This document shows, in pieces, positions 7,412 through 16,047 of a stretch of 64,000 nucleotides of DNA. How positions within the stretch are numbered: position 1 is the stretch's first letter; each line of letters begins with the position of its first letter. Source of the DNA: Anaerosporobacter faecicola (GTDB lineage: Bacteria; Bacillota; Clostridia; Lachnospirales; Lachnospiraceae); the NCBI RefSeq assembly GCF_012070565.1, contig NZ_JAAQRO010000011.1, forward strand, positions 62,001-126,000, read 5' to 3'. The notes under the pieces are model-generated. The model ran no database searches. It saw only the letters and a list, made by a program, of their open reading frames with translations, and was not told the origin of the DNA. The translations under genes and the position numbers were made by a program.

Positions 7412-8878
7412 CTATCTCTTAAGATTGATCAATTCCTCAAGTAATGTATCTGATGTTGTTATTATTCTTGAGTTTGCTTGGAAACCTCTTTGTGTTGTAA
7501 TCATGTTCGTAAACTCGGAAGAAAGGTCAACATTTGACATTTCCAATACACCAGTTGAGAACTTACCACCATCGGCAGTTACATCAACACCTTTTCCGTC
7601 GAAATCGCCAGAGTTTTGTGTTGCAGCAAATAAACTTCCACCAATCGCTTCCAAACCAGCTGGGTTTGAGAAACTAGCTACGGCAATTTGACCAAGTAAT
7701 TTTGTTGTACTGTTATCATATGAACCGTAAATCTTACCATCTTGCTGAACAATTACACCAGACAAGTTTCCTACTTTTCTACCAGCACCTGTATTTGCAA
7801 GACTACCTCTACTAGAACTGATGCTACAAGCACCTGTTGTAGAGTATTGTGTAATAGAAGAACAATCGTACTTAATCGTACCTTCCTTACCAAATAAAGA
7901 AGAACCTTCTACTGGAGGAGTTGCTGTTGGTGCAGCTGCTACGTCAGATGCAGTCTTTAAAACAAGATCTAACGTATTAGTTGTAGTTCCCGCTGCAGCA
8001 CCTGTTGCTGTAGTAGTCATAAAAGCACCTGTTACTGGATTAAAGGAAACGGTTGGTGCTGTTCCTGTCGTTTTTAATTGTTTTGTTGTAGCATCATACG
8101 TATATGTTGATCCTCCAAATTGAATGGAATTAATCAAGGAAGTATCTTGTACAACCGATTTACCCGTTGCATTTGAAGTAATATCCAATAGGTTCATTGT
8201 ATACTTTTGTTCTGTAGCAGTTGAAGTAGTTGAATTCAATGCAATCTTAGCTGTATATGCATTACCAAGATTATCATAGAATTCAGAACTTATGATATAA
8301 CCATCTCCAGCTAACGTACTATCTGTTTTATCAATATTACCTTTTAATGTACAATCTGATGTTGCTTCTGGAGGAGTTGATGCATTCTCAGGAGTTTGAA
8401 TTGCAATCTTACCTACTGTATCTTGTTTAATCTTGTTTGGATCATCCGGATCGGTTGACCAACCCATTACATAGTATCCAGTTTCTGTTGCAAGGTAACC
8501 TGCTCCATCAATTGTAAAAGAACCATTCTTTGTAAAGTAATTTCCATTTCCATTATTAACAATGAAGAAAGAATTACCAGTGATCATTAAGTCTGTTGCA
8601 TTATCTGTTCTTTGTGAACCACCTTGTGTAGTCATTGCTGCGGTAATTGATGCTAAAGAAGTACCTAAACCAATCTGTTTTGCATTGGTACCAGCTGTTC
8701 CCGTTAATTCATTTGCACCACTTGCATTTTGTGTTGTTTGATAGAATATATCTGAAAATTGAACAGTACTTGCTTTAAAACCAATTGTATTAACATTTGC
8801 AATATTATTACCAATAACGTCCATTTTTGTCTGGTGAACTTTAAGTCCAGAAACACCAGAGTAAAGTGATCTCATCAT
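7412..8878 (-). CDS. flgE: Flagellar hook protein FlgE
   Basis: FlgE is the secreted subunit of the flagellar hook, exported through the type III gate and polymerised under the FlgD cap. The 488-residue product starts MMRSLYSGVSGLKVHQTKMD and continues with the rod/hook family motif GNNIANVNTIGFKAS. It ends in the matching C-terminal helix (LSSEFTNMITTQRGFQANSR). The central Thr/Ala/Gly-rich region forms the exposed hook domains. The ATG at 8878 has AGGAGG nine nt upstream; a longer in-frame upstream start lacks a ribosome site. A 98-nt gap follows the preceding gene. Confidence 0.97.
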   Translation of the reverse strand: MMRSLYSGVSGLKVHQTKMDVIGNNIANVNTIGFKASTVQFSDIFYQTTQNASGANELTGTAGTNAKQIGLGTSLASITAAMTTQGGSQRTDNATDLMITGNSFFIVNNGNGNYFTKNGSFTIDGAGYLATETGYYVMGWSTDPDDPNKIKQDTVGKIAIQTPENASTPPEATSDCTLKGNIDKTDSTLAGDGYIISSEFYDNLGNAYTAKIALNSTTSTATEQKYTMNLLDITSNATGKSVVQDTSLINSIQFGGSTYTYDATTKQLKTTGTAPTVSFNPVTGAFMTTTATGAAAGTTTNTLDLVLKTASDVAAAPTATPPVEGSSLFGKEGTIKYDCSSITQYSTTGACSISSSRGSLANTGAGRKVGNLSGVIVQQDGKIYGSYDNSTTKLLGQIAVASFSNPAGLEAIGGSLFAATQNSGDFDGKGVDVTADGGKFSTGVLEMSNVDLSSEFTNMITTQRGFQANSRIITTSDTLLEELINLKR

Positions 8879-8976
8879 AATACATTTCCTCCTTAAATTC
8901 GCATGTTTCGCAATTTGGTATTCCAATAACTTTATCTGTCATTCAAAAGTTATAAGCCTCCATTAAGGTCCAGCTT

Positions 8977-9387
8977 TTATGCGATAACAGCTCCATCAAT
9001 ATTCGTGAATATCTTGTTTTCATTTTCTGTAACCGCTGTTACTACTGTGTTGCTTGGCACATTGACGATGAATGCCAAACTGTCAATCATAACAAGCGAT
9101 TCTTTTATGCCTTTTTCTTGTGCTTTTCTTGTGCCATCTTCTAAACGTTGTAGGACTTCTCCTGACAACTCAATATTCCTGCTCTCTACTCTCTGATTTG
9201 CATGCTTTGAGAATTTTAATGTAACTTCATATGTATCGCTACTTGCTTCATTCTTTTTGCTTTCAAGTAAATCAGAAAAGGATACGGAATTAGCTGAGTT
9301 TGTCTGATCGAAATTCGTTTTCCGTTTTTGAAGATATTGATTCGTAATCTGCCCAATAGAAGCATATTGACTATTTCTGATATCCAT
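8977..9387 (-). CDS. Flagellar operon protein, TIGR02530 family
   Basis: This 136-residue soluble protein belongs to the small family found between flgD and flgE in clostridial fla operons. The core (residues about 55-130) contains KFSKHANQRVESRNIELS and SLVMIDSLAFIVNVPSNTVV, the conserved parts of that family. No signal peptide or membrane helix is present. The position between hook cap and hook genes suggests a chaperone or regulator role for hook assembly, but the function is not established. Confidence 0.88.
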   Translation of the reverse strand: MDIRNSQYASIGQITNQYLQKRKTNFDQTNSANSVSFSDLLESKKNEASSDTYEVTLKFSKHANQRVESRNIELSGEVLQRLEDGTRKAQEKGIKESLVMIDSLAFIVNVPSNTVVTAVTENENKIFTNIDGAVIA

Positions 9388-9443
9388 ATCTTATCACCTC
9401 ACCCAGAGAAAAGTTCCATCTTATCTCTAAACTACGAAATCAA

Positions 9444-10214
9444 TTAGGTTGTACTACCTGAATCTTTACTTGCATCAGAGCCACTTGTATCTTCCACAGG
9501 TTTATTAACAACCGTAACTGTAACTTTATTCGATGCTGTTGTCTCAATTGTGTTATTGAAAGATACAGAAACACGATAAGTTCCTTCTTTTAAGTCTGCA
9601 AAAGCTTCTTTCTTAATTGTCATAACACCATTTTCAATACGAATAAATTCCTCATTGATTTCATTGCCATCAATTGATACGATTGCTTTTGATGCAGAAT
9701 AATTACCAAATCCTAAGCTAATCTTAACCGTTGCATCTTTTGGATCTGCGATATTATATGAGATATCCGTATCGGCTACTTGTGGCAACTGATTCATATA
9801 ATTTTCATCAATAACTGTATCAAGATTTTCTGCAGCATATAATTTACCAGCAATTGAAAAATATGCTTTTCCATTCGTTACTGTTACAAAGTCAACGGTA
9901 CCACTATAATATGTTGTATTACCAATGGAATCCTCTGATTTCATAATGACATCTTTACCTACCAAACCAAAAGCTTGGGAGTTTGTCATTGTTGTTCCAA
10001 GATTCTGCAATTGTTCCAATTGAGAGAATGTTGCTAACTGCGAAACAAACTCTGTATCCGTAGATGGATTCAATGGATCTTGGTATTTCATTTGTGTAAC
10101 AAGTAATTGTAAGAATGCATCTTTTCCAAGTGAGTTACTATTTGCTGTGTCTGATGTCAACGACGAAGTCTTTTGTAATACCCCATCCGTAATTGAACTT
10201 ACTAAATCTGCCAT
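9444..10214 (-). CDS. flgD: Flagellar hook capping protein FlgD
   Basis: FlgD caps the growing hook and is needed for FlgE polymerisation. The 256-residue protein has the diagnostic N-terminal region GKDAFLQLLVTQMKYQDPLN followed by TEFVSQLATFSQLEQLQNL (about residues 28-70). Beta-rich FlgD domains follow to about residue 235, then a short Ser/Asp/Thr-rich tail. It is exported despite lacking a Sec signal peptide. It sits 15 nt after fliK and before the TIGR02530 gene. Confidence 0.96.
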   Translation of the reverse strand: MADLVSSITDGVLQKTSSLTSDTANSNSLGKDAFLQLLVTQMKYQDPLNPSTDTEFVSQLATFSQLEQLQNLGTTMTNSQAFGLVGKDVIMKSEDSIGNTTYYSGTVDFVTVTNGKAYFSIAGKLYAAENLDTVIDENYMNQLPQVADTDISYNIADPKDATVKISLGFGNYSASKAIVSIDGNEINEEFIRIENGVMTIKKEAFADLKEGTYRVSVSFNNTIETTASNKVTVTVVNKPVEDTSGSDASKDSGSTT

Positions 10215-10229
10215 AGTTGTTCCTCCTTG

Positions 10230-11573
10230 TTAAGCACTATAATCGATGCTGTTACCATTCTTTTGCATCATATCAACTTTCAATTCTTCTTCCTCTGAAT
10301 AATCACTTTCAGAAAAATCTAAATCTGCTAAATTGATATTTCTCTTTTTGCTTGATGATTTCTGTTGTTCCTTATTTCCATCTGTAAAATCATCTTGAGA
10401 AAATGGGAAATTGGAAACGGTTACTTCAACTGCATCAACCTTAATGCCTTGTTGCGAAAAGTTATCTTTTAATGTTTGGATCTGGCTTTCCAAGGCTTCT
10501 TTAGCAATATCATTTTGCACGGTAAACTGTGCAGTTAATACGCCTTCTTTTTGAGCCACAAGTAAATTAACTTTTCCTAGACTTTCTGGATTCAAATGCA
10601 TCTCCATGCTCGTTTGCTCTGGTTTGATTACTACTTTAATCTGCTCAATTACTTGATTCGCTATATCTCGTAGTTGTTGTACCTGAACAAGTTCATCACC
10701 AAAACTCTCTACTGTTGTAGATTTTGCGATATTGTTTACAATTGTGGCTGCATTTGCTTGTTCTATTGCACCCTCAGATTTCTGTTGTTGTTGATCCGAT
10801 GATTGAGTATCTGCATCTGTCGAATACTTTTCTACTTCCACTTTGATATTCTGTGTTTCTGCATTTGTATTCGTCTTCTCTGCATTCTCATTCACAACAT
10901 CATCTTCTGTGTTTGTTTGAACTTCTGCAGTCCCTACAACTTCTTCTTTTGCACCAGTTTCTACTTTAGGTGCAGTAAGTTGTTCTAGGTATTGATTTAC
11001 CTCTTCATTCGTAAGACCATAATCCTCCAACTTCACATCATTCATCTCTGTAATTAATTGACTGAATTGATCTGACAGTTGCTGATCTGTCAACATCTGC
11101 GTTGGATCTGTCAATCCATTTACTTCCATGAATACTTGTGCTAAATTACTAGGTTCTAATAATTGAAGGTAGTCTAATCCAAGTGCTGTCATAATTGATT
11201 CAAGCTGTTCCTCCGTAATATCAAGGTTCTCCATAAGAATATTCTTTATTTCTTTTGTTGCTTGATCAATCTTATCTGCAATTGGATTTTTCTGTGTTGT
11301 TTGTGCTTCTGTCTTCGTAGCACTATCTTTCTTTGATGAATTAACAACCTTTTTGTCTGCATCTTTTGATGTGTTTTGCTCTAAGTTGCTCATCTTCGAT
11401 GCATTCTCAGATTTTTTATCAACTGCAGCACTTGTCTTTTTATCATCTTGCTTTGACTGAAGATTGGTATCCATTACATCTTGAAAACATGTGCTCTTTG
11501 CATTATTTGCTTTTGCAGAAGCCTGATACGTTGTCATTGTAGATATTTGCGACATTACTTCACTTGCTTTCAT
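10230..11573 (-). CDS. fliK: Flagellar hook-length control protein FliK
   Basis: FliK measures hook length and switches export specificity from hook to filament. The 447-residue protein has a long low-complexity Lys/Ser/Thr/Gln/Asn-rich N-terminal and middle part (1-300). It then has the conserved C-terminal Flg_hook domain (about 305-400) with QTSMEMHLNPESLGKVNLLV and LKDNFSQQGIKVDAVEV. The start at 11573 has AAAGGAGG upstream; an upstream in-frame extension lacks one. The disordered ruler part is expected to diverge, so the call rests on the C-terminal domain and operon position. Confidence 0.94.
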   Translation of the reverse strand: MKASEVMSQISTMTTYQASAKANNAKSTCFQDVMDTNLQSKQDDKKTSAAVDKKSENASKMSNLEQNTSKDADKKVVNSSKKDSATKTEAQTTQKNPIADKIDQATKEIKNILMENLDITEEQLESIMTALGLDYLQLLEPSNLAQVFMEVNGLTDPTQMLTDQQLSDQFSQLITEMNDVKLEDYGLTNEEVNQYLEQLTAPKVETGAKEEVVGTAEVQTNTEDDVVNENAEKTNTNAETQNIKVEVEKYSTDADTQSSDQQQQKSEGAIEQANAATIVNNIAKSTTVESFGDELVQVQQLRDIANQVIEQIKVVIKPEQTSMEMHLNPESLGKVNLLVAQKEGVLTAQFTVQNDIAKEALESQIQTLKDNFSQQGIKVDAVEVTVSNFPFSQDDFTDGNKEQQKSSSKKRNINLADLDFSESDYSEEEELKVDMMQKNGNSIDYSA

Positions 11574-11659
11574 TCTTTTCCTCCTTTCATAGTTTGTTAT
11601 ATATCTAAAATAGATTTTCAAGTGAAATCTACTCTAGTATCAAATTCATAGGAGATTTC

Positions 11660-12424
11660 CTATTCCTCTTCTAATGTAGAAAGTCGTTTTACAACTTTTG
11701 CATTAAATAAAGGATCCATTTCATTCATAATTGCAGCACTTTGAGCAGGTTTCATTGCCTTAAGTATCTGACAAACTAATTTAATATCGCCTGTCATCTC
11801 CTGCATTGTCTCAGCAGCAACCTTTGCATCCATCTTTGCAAATCGATCTGCTTGTTCTTGTACTAATTCATCAGCAGCTAACTGTTCGCATACCTGACGA
11901 TAGATCTCCTCTGCATTAGCAGGATCAATCTGCTCATAAAATTTCTTATATTCTTCAATATCCGGTGCCTGTTTTGCAAATACAACTTCTTCGTTGAACT
12001 CTTTCAATTTCTTTTCATAATCAAGTTGATTATCTTCAAACACCTGTAGTCTTGCAACTTCTGCTTGTAGATCAAGAATTGTACTATTAGTTGTTGAACT
12101 AGACGTTTGGCTTAATTCCAATTGTCTTTCTAATTCTTTAATTCTCGCATTTGCTTTTGCGATATCGCTATATGCATAGTCATTCTCTTCTGCAATTTGT
12201 TCATCGGATACATCTGGTAAGATTTTATTAACAATCGGTACATCTTTTAATATAGGACGTAACACACCCGAACCAAATCCACCAACATCGAATTTAACTA
12301 ATAAAGCAAAGATCGCAAGCCATATTAGAACAATAAGTACAGCAATAAGTACTGTAACAATTCGACTTCCGCCTTTTTCTTCGTTATCCAGTTCAATCTC
12401 ATTTCCATTATTGTTTTTTGCCAT
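11660..12424 (-). CDS. YlxF/MotE-like membrane protein with MgtE-N-type domain
   Basis: This 254-residue single-pass protein has a transmembrane helix at about 24-46 (VTVLIAVLIVLIWLAIFALL), a coiled coil at about 78-150 (AKANARIKELERQLEL), and a C-terminal helical MgtE-N-like domain (about 185-252, VCQILKAMKPAQSAAIMNEM). The architecture and the place right after fliJ match YlxF/MotE proteins. These are thought to act as stator- or export-related chaperones, but the role in Firmicutes is poorly defined. The start codon is 2 nt after the fliJ stop. Confidence 0.85.
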   Translation of the reverse strand: MAKNNNGNEIELDNEEKGGSRIVTVLIAVLIVLIWLAIFALLVKFDVGGFGSGVLRPILKDVPIVNKILPDVSDEQIAEENDYAYSDIAKANARIKELERQLELSQTSSSTTNSTILDLQAEVARLQVFEDNQLDYEKKLKEFNEEVVFAKQAPDIEEYKKFYEQIDPANAEEIYRQVCEQLAADELVQEQADRFAKMDAKVAAETMQEMTGDIKLVCQILKAMKPAQSAAIMNEMDPLFNAKVVKRLSTLEEE

Positions 12425-12426
12425 AC

Positions 12427-12888
12427 TTAATCTTCCTCACTACTTACCGTATTATTGTTATATTTGAAACTAACTAACTCATCAACTTCCTTATTTTCAA
12501 TGGAATTTAGTTCTTTTTTGAACTCTTCAAACTCATTTTCTTTAAGTTTTTCATGAGTTTTTCGATCAACCATAATTTCGGTTAGCCTGACCCTTACAGC
12601 TTCTAATTCATTTTCTGCTCTTTTCACTACAAGAATCTGTATTTTTATCTTGTATTTCATTGTTTCAACTGCATTTTCATACCATTTTATATTTTTGATA
12701 TCCAGTGCAGATTGAACTCTCATTTTCAGCTCATTCTGATAACTGTTCTTCTTTTCTTGAAGAAGTTTCAGCTTTTCTTCTTCTTTTGTTAACTTCTGCA
12801 TTGCCAAAGAAAACGCCGTCTTCTGTTGCTCTTCTAATTTATACTTAATATCTAGTATATTCTGCATTGTATAAAGGAATTTGGCCAC
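12427..12888 (-). CDS. fliJ: Flagellar export protein FliJ
   Basis: FliJ is the coiled-coil central stalk of the FliI ATPase ring and an escort for export chaperones. The 153-residue product is almost entirely helical and charged, starting MAKFLYTMQNILDIKYKLEE with heptad-like Lys/Glu/Leu patterns throughout. Sequence conservation in this family is low. The call rests on length, the coiled-coil character, the N-terminal F-x-Y-x-M-Q-x-I-L-x-I-K pattern and its location directly after fliI (8-nt gap). Confidence 0.9.
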   Translation of the reverse strand: MAKFLYTMQNILDIKYKLEEQQKTAFSLAMQKLTKEEEKLKLLQEKKNSYQNELKMRVQSALDIKNIKWYENAVETMKYKIKIQILVVKRAENELEAVRVRLTEIMVDRKTHEKLKENEFEEFKKELNSIENKEVDELVSFKYNNNTVSSEED

Positions 12889-12896
12889 TTGATCAC

Positions 12897-14201
12897 CTAT
12901 TCTTCAAATATATTGCCTAGCAAAGAGACAACTTCGTTAAACTCATACTTTTCATCTACATTCTGCATTAAGAATCCATTAACAGCATCAATCTTTTCAA
13001 TTGCATAGTCAATATTCTTATTGGAACCTGATTTATATGCACCTATATTAATTAGATCTTCCGCTTCACTATAAGTTGCTAGTACATTCTTAAGTTTTCC
13101 TGCATTCTGTTTGTGTTCTTTTGTTGCTATTGAACTCATAACACGGGATATACTCTGTAAGATATCAATTGCAGGATAATGATTTTTATGTCCTAACTTT
13201 CTAGATAAAACAATATGACCATCTAGAATACCTCTCGCCGTATCTGTGATTGGTTCATTGAAATCATCACCATCTACCAATACAGTATATAGACCTGTGA
13301 TTGATCCAACATCGGAATTACCCGCTCGTTCAAGAAGTTTCGGCATTTCAGAATATACACTTGGTGGATATCCTCGGGATACTGGTGGTTCTCCAGATGC
13401 AAGTCCAATCTCACGTTGTGCCATTGAAAAACGTGTTAAAGAATCCATCATTAATAGAACATCTTTCCCCTGGTCTCTAAAATACTCAGCAATTGCTGTT
13501 GCTGTTTTTGCAGCTTTATTACGAATTAATGCTGGTTTATCTGATGTTGCTACAACAACGATCGACCTACGCATTCCTTCCTCACCTAAATCTCGTTCAA
13601 TGAATTCTCGTACTTCCCTTCCACGTTCTCCAATCAATGCAATCACATTAATATCTGCTTTTGTATTGCGGGCGAACATACCAAGTAACGTACTTTTTCC
13701 AACACCACTACCTGCAAATATACCAATTCTTTGTCCCTTACCAACCGTAATCAATCCATCAACCGCTTTTACTCCCAGTGGTAGTACAGAATCAATAATC
13801 TTTCTTTTCAGTGGGTCAGGTGGCTCCGCAGCTACAGGATAAGACTTGCCTGTATATAGCTGTGTCCCATCAATCGGAATTCCTAAACCATCTAAAGTCT
13901 TTCCAAGCAGATCATCACCTGCTTGTACTTGCAATGGTTGATGTGTACTTTCAACCATACTTCCAATTCCAACACCTTCGACATTCCCATATGGCATCAA
14001 TAAAATTCGATTATCCCGGAATCCTACTACCTCCGCCATAATTTTCTGTGTTTTGTCTTGCGAGGTAATCACACACAAATCATTAAGATTTGCACTTGGA
14101 CCAATCGATTCAATTGTAAGACCAACAACTTTAACAACTTTTCCAAGTCTTCGCTCATACTTTCGGTCAAGCAATTCCGTGTATTTATTAAAGTCTATCA
14201 T
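12897..14201 (-). CDS. fliI: Flagellum-specific ATPase FliI
   Basis: FliI is the export-apparatus ATPase related to F1-beta. The product (about 434 residues) has Walker A GIFAGSGVGKST (about 163-174), Walker B VLLMMDSLTRF, the LLERAGN motif and the DGHIVLSRKLG segment of the family. The N-terminal beta barrel and helical C-terminal domain are complete. The start is ambiguous: TTG at 14207 lies 6 nt after AGGT, while ATG at 14201 gives MIDFNKYTELL and is reported here. It follows fliH closely, matching the FliH-FliI complex. Confidence 0.96.
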   Translation of the reverse strand: MIDFNKYTELLDRKYERRLGKVVKVVGLTIESIGPSANLNDLCVITSQDKTQKIMAEVVGFRDNRILLMPYGNVEGVGIGSMVESTHQPLQVQAGDDLLGKTLDGLGIPIDGTQLYTGKSYPVAAEPPDPLKRKIIDSVLPLGVKAVDGLITVGKGQRIGIFAGSGVGKSTLLGMFARNTKADINVIALIGERGREVREFIERDLGEEGMRRSIVVVATSDKPALIRNKAAKTATAIAEYFRDQGKDVLLMMDSLTRFSMAQREIGLASGEPPVSRGYPPSVYSEMPKLLERAGNSDVGSITGLYTVLVDGDDFNEPITDTARGILDGHIVLSRKLGHKNHYPAIDILQSISRVMSSIATKEHKQNAGKLKNVLATYSEAEDLINIGAYKSGSNKNIDYAIEKIDAVNGFLMQNVDEKYEFNEVVSLLGNIFEE

Positions 14202-14231
14202 GCTCAATTGATTACCTGCTTTCCTCTAATT

Positions 14232-15032
14232 CTATATTCCTGCTAACATACGTAAATCAGTAACTAAGTTCTCTAACTGTGCATTCAAACTACAATCAAT
14301 TACACTCGTATCTGTTTCGATAAAACATTGGGATTTTTCCAACTTATTATCAATCACAACTTCAACGATTGCATTTTCTTTTAACATTGCTTTGATTGCG
14401 TCAACTTTTGTCTTAACGTACTCATAATCTTCTCTTGATACACGAATACAGTAATTTTCATCATTGGTATTATCATCAAGTGCTTTCTGAATCAAATGCA
14501 AGATTACTGATTTATATTCAGATGAAACAACACCTGTTAACTTTTCTAGCAATTTAATAAGAATACTTGTATATTGTGGTTCGATTGACTGCAAAAATTT
14601 TTGTTGTTCTTTTGCATTATCTTGAATTTGTTTTTTTAGATCTTCTTGCAGTTTTCCAATCTCTGCTTTTCCATCTTCATATCCTTGCTGATAGCCGTCT
14701 TTCTTTGCTTCTTCCACAATTTGATTTGATTCAACCTGTGCAGCATGAACAATGTCTGCGGCTTCTATTTTTGCTTTTTCAAGAATCTCATCTGCTTCTT
14801 TCTTTATTGCCTCCATATCAACCTGCTCTATCTGGCTGACTGGCATAGCTTGTAGACCTGGAACAAAATTGTCCAAGCCTTCCTCAGCTACTGTATTCTG
14901 ATCCACATTTAACACTTCAAGATGATCAAAACTTAGAGGTTTAAAATAAGGAAGCTTAGAGTCAGAGTCGATAATAATCTTCTCTTCTTTATCATAGTTA
15001 ACGTAATTATACTTTATTAAATTACTAGACAA
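14232..15032 (-). CDS. fliH: Flagellar assembly protein FliH
   Basis: FliH binds and regulates the FliI ATPase and links it to the C-ring. The 266-residue product has a variable N-terminus, a long coiled coil (about 85-160, with repeats of Ala/Glu/Lys such as ADEILEKAKIEAADIVHAAQ) and a C-terminal FliH/V-ATPase-E-like domain. A TTG at 15032 with GGAGGTG nine nt upstream is the best start; a GTG four codons earlier lies inside that ribosome site. The gene overlaps the 3' end of fliG by 8 nt, suggesting coupling. Confidence 0.9.
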   Translation of the reverse strand: MSSNLIKYNYVNYDKEEKIIIDSDSKLPYFKPLSFDHLEVLNVDQNTVAEEGLDNFVPGLQAMPVSQIEQVDMEAIKKEADEILEKAKIEAADIVHAAQVESNQIVEEAKKDGYQQGYEDGKAEIGKLQEDLKKQIQDNAKEQQKFLQSIEPQYTSILIKLLEKLTGVVSSEYKSVILHLIQKALDDNTNDENYCIRVSREDYEYVKTKVDAIKAMLKENAIVEVVIDNKLEKSQCFIETDTSVIDCSLNAQLENLVTDLRMLAGI

Positions 15033-16041
15033 CGATCTCGTCACCTCCGCCTCTGGAGATAATTATTTCACCAGAGTCTTCTAACTTACGTATGATATTA
15101 ACAATCTTCTGTTGTGCTTCTTCAACATCCTTCATACGAATTGGTCCCATAAAGTCCATATCTTCTTTAATCATGGCAGATAAACGTTTTGATAGGTTAT
15201 TAAAGATAACCGTTTGGACTTCTTCTGTAGATCCTTTCAACGCAACAGCTAATTCATTATTATCAACTTCTCTAAGTACTCTCTGGATTGACTTATCATC
15301 AAGAGAAAGAATATCTTCGAATACAAACATCTTTCTTCTGATTTCATCAGCAAGTTCTGGTTCTTCAATTTCAAGAGTTTCCATAATATGTTTTTCAGTT
15401 CCACGATCAACTGTATTTAAGATTTCTACGATAGAATCCACACCACCAACAATCGTGTAATCCTGATTTACTAAAGAAGATAACTTTCTTTCCAATACTT
15501 TTTCCACCTCTTTGATTACATCTGGTGATGTACGGTCCATCTGAGCAATACGTTTTGCTACATCTGCTTGCTTATCCGGAGCAAGAGATGATATGATTGC
15601 TGCTGATTGATTTGAGGACAGATAGGATAAGATCAAAGCAATCGTTTGTGGATGCTCGTCTTGGATAAAGTTTAATAACTGACTTGCGTCTGTCTTACGA
15701 ATAAACTCGAATGGACGTACTTGTAAACTTGCAGTAAGTTTTCCAATAACATCTCTCGCTTTATCTGTACCAAGAGCTTTTTCAAGAAGCTCTTTTGCGT
15801 ACCCAATACCACCTTCGGCAATATACTGTTGCGCAAGACAAATCTCGTAAAACTCATCTAATACTTCATCTTTTACACTTTGCGAAATGCTTCGTGTGTT
15901 GGCAATTTCAAGTGTCAATTGTTCAATTTCATCTTCTTTTAAATGTTTGAATATATTAGCTGATTTTTCTGGTCCTAAAGCGATTAGTAAAATTGCAGCC
16001 TTTTGAACGCCTGATATTTCACTATTTTTTTGTGTTGCCAT
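15025..16041 (-). CDS. fliG: Flagellar motor switch protein FliG
   Basis: FliG transmits torque from the stator to the rotor and contacts both FliF and FliM. The 338-residue protein has the three FliG domains: N-terminal GVQKAAILLIALGPEKSANI, middle domain with DEHPQTIALILSYLSSNQSA (the EHPQ motif), and the C-terminal charged torque helix region (MFVFEDILSLDDKSIQRVLR). The charged residues expected for stator interaction are present. It lies 6 nt after fliF and overlaps fliH. Confidence 0.98.
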   Translation of the reverse strand: MATQKNSEISGVQKAAILLIALGPEKSANIFKHLKEDEIEQLTLEIANTRSISQSVKDEVLDEFYEICLAQQYIAEGGIGYAKELLEKALGTDKARDVIGKLTASLQVRPFEFIRKTDASQLLNFIQDEHPQTIALILSYLSSNQSAAIISSLAPDKQADVAKRIAQMDRTSPDVIKEVEKVLERKLSSLVNQDYTIVGGVDSIVEILNTVDRGTEKHIMETLEIEEPELADEIRRKMFVFEDILSLDDKSIQRVLREVDNNELAVALKGSTEEVQTVIFNNLSKRLSAMIKEDMDFMGPIRMKDVEEAQQKIVNIIRKLEDSGEIIISRGGGDEIVV

Positions 16042-16047
16042 ACACGA

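Noticed and set aside
13246-13842. 198-codon open frame on the plus strand
   Set aside because: It is exactly antisense to the conserved fliI ATPase core, has no ribosome site and reads as a shadow of that gene.
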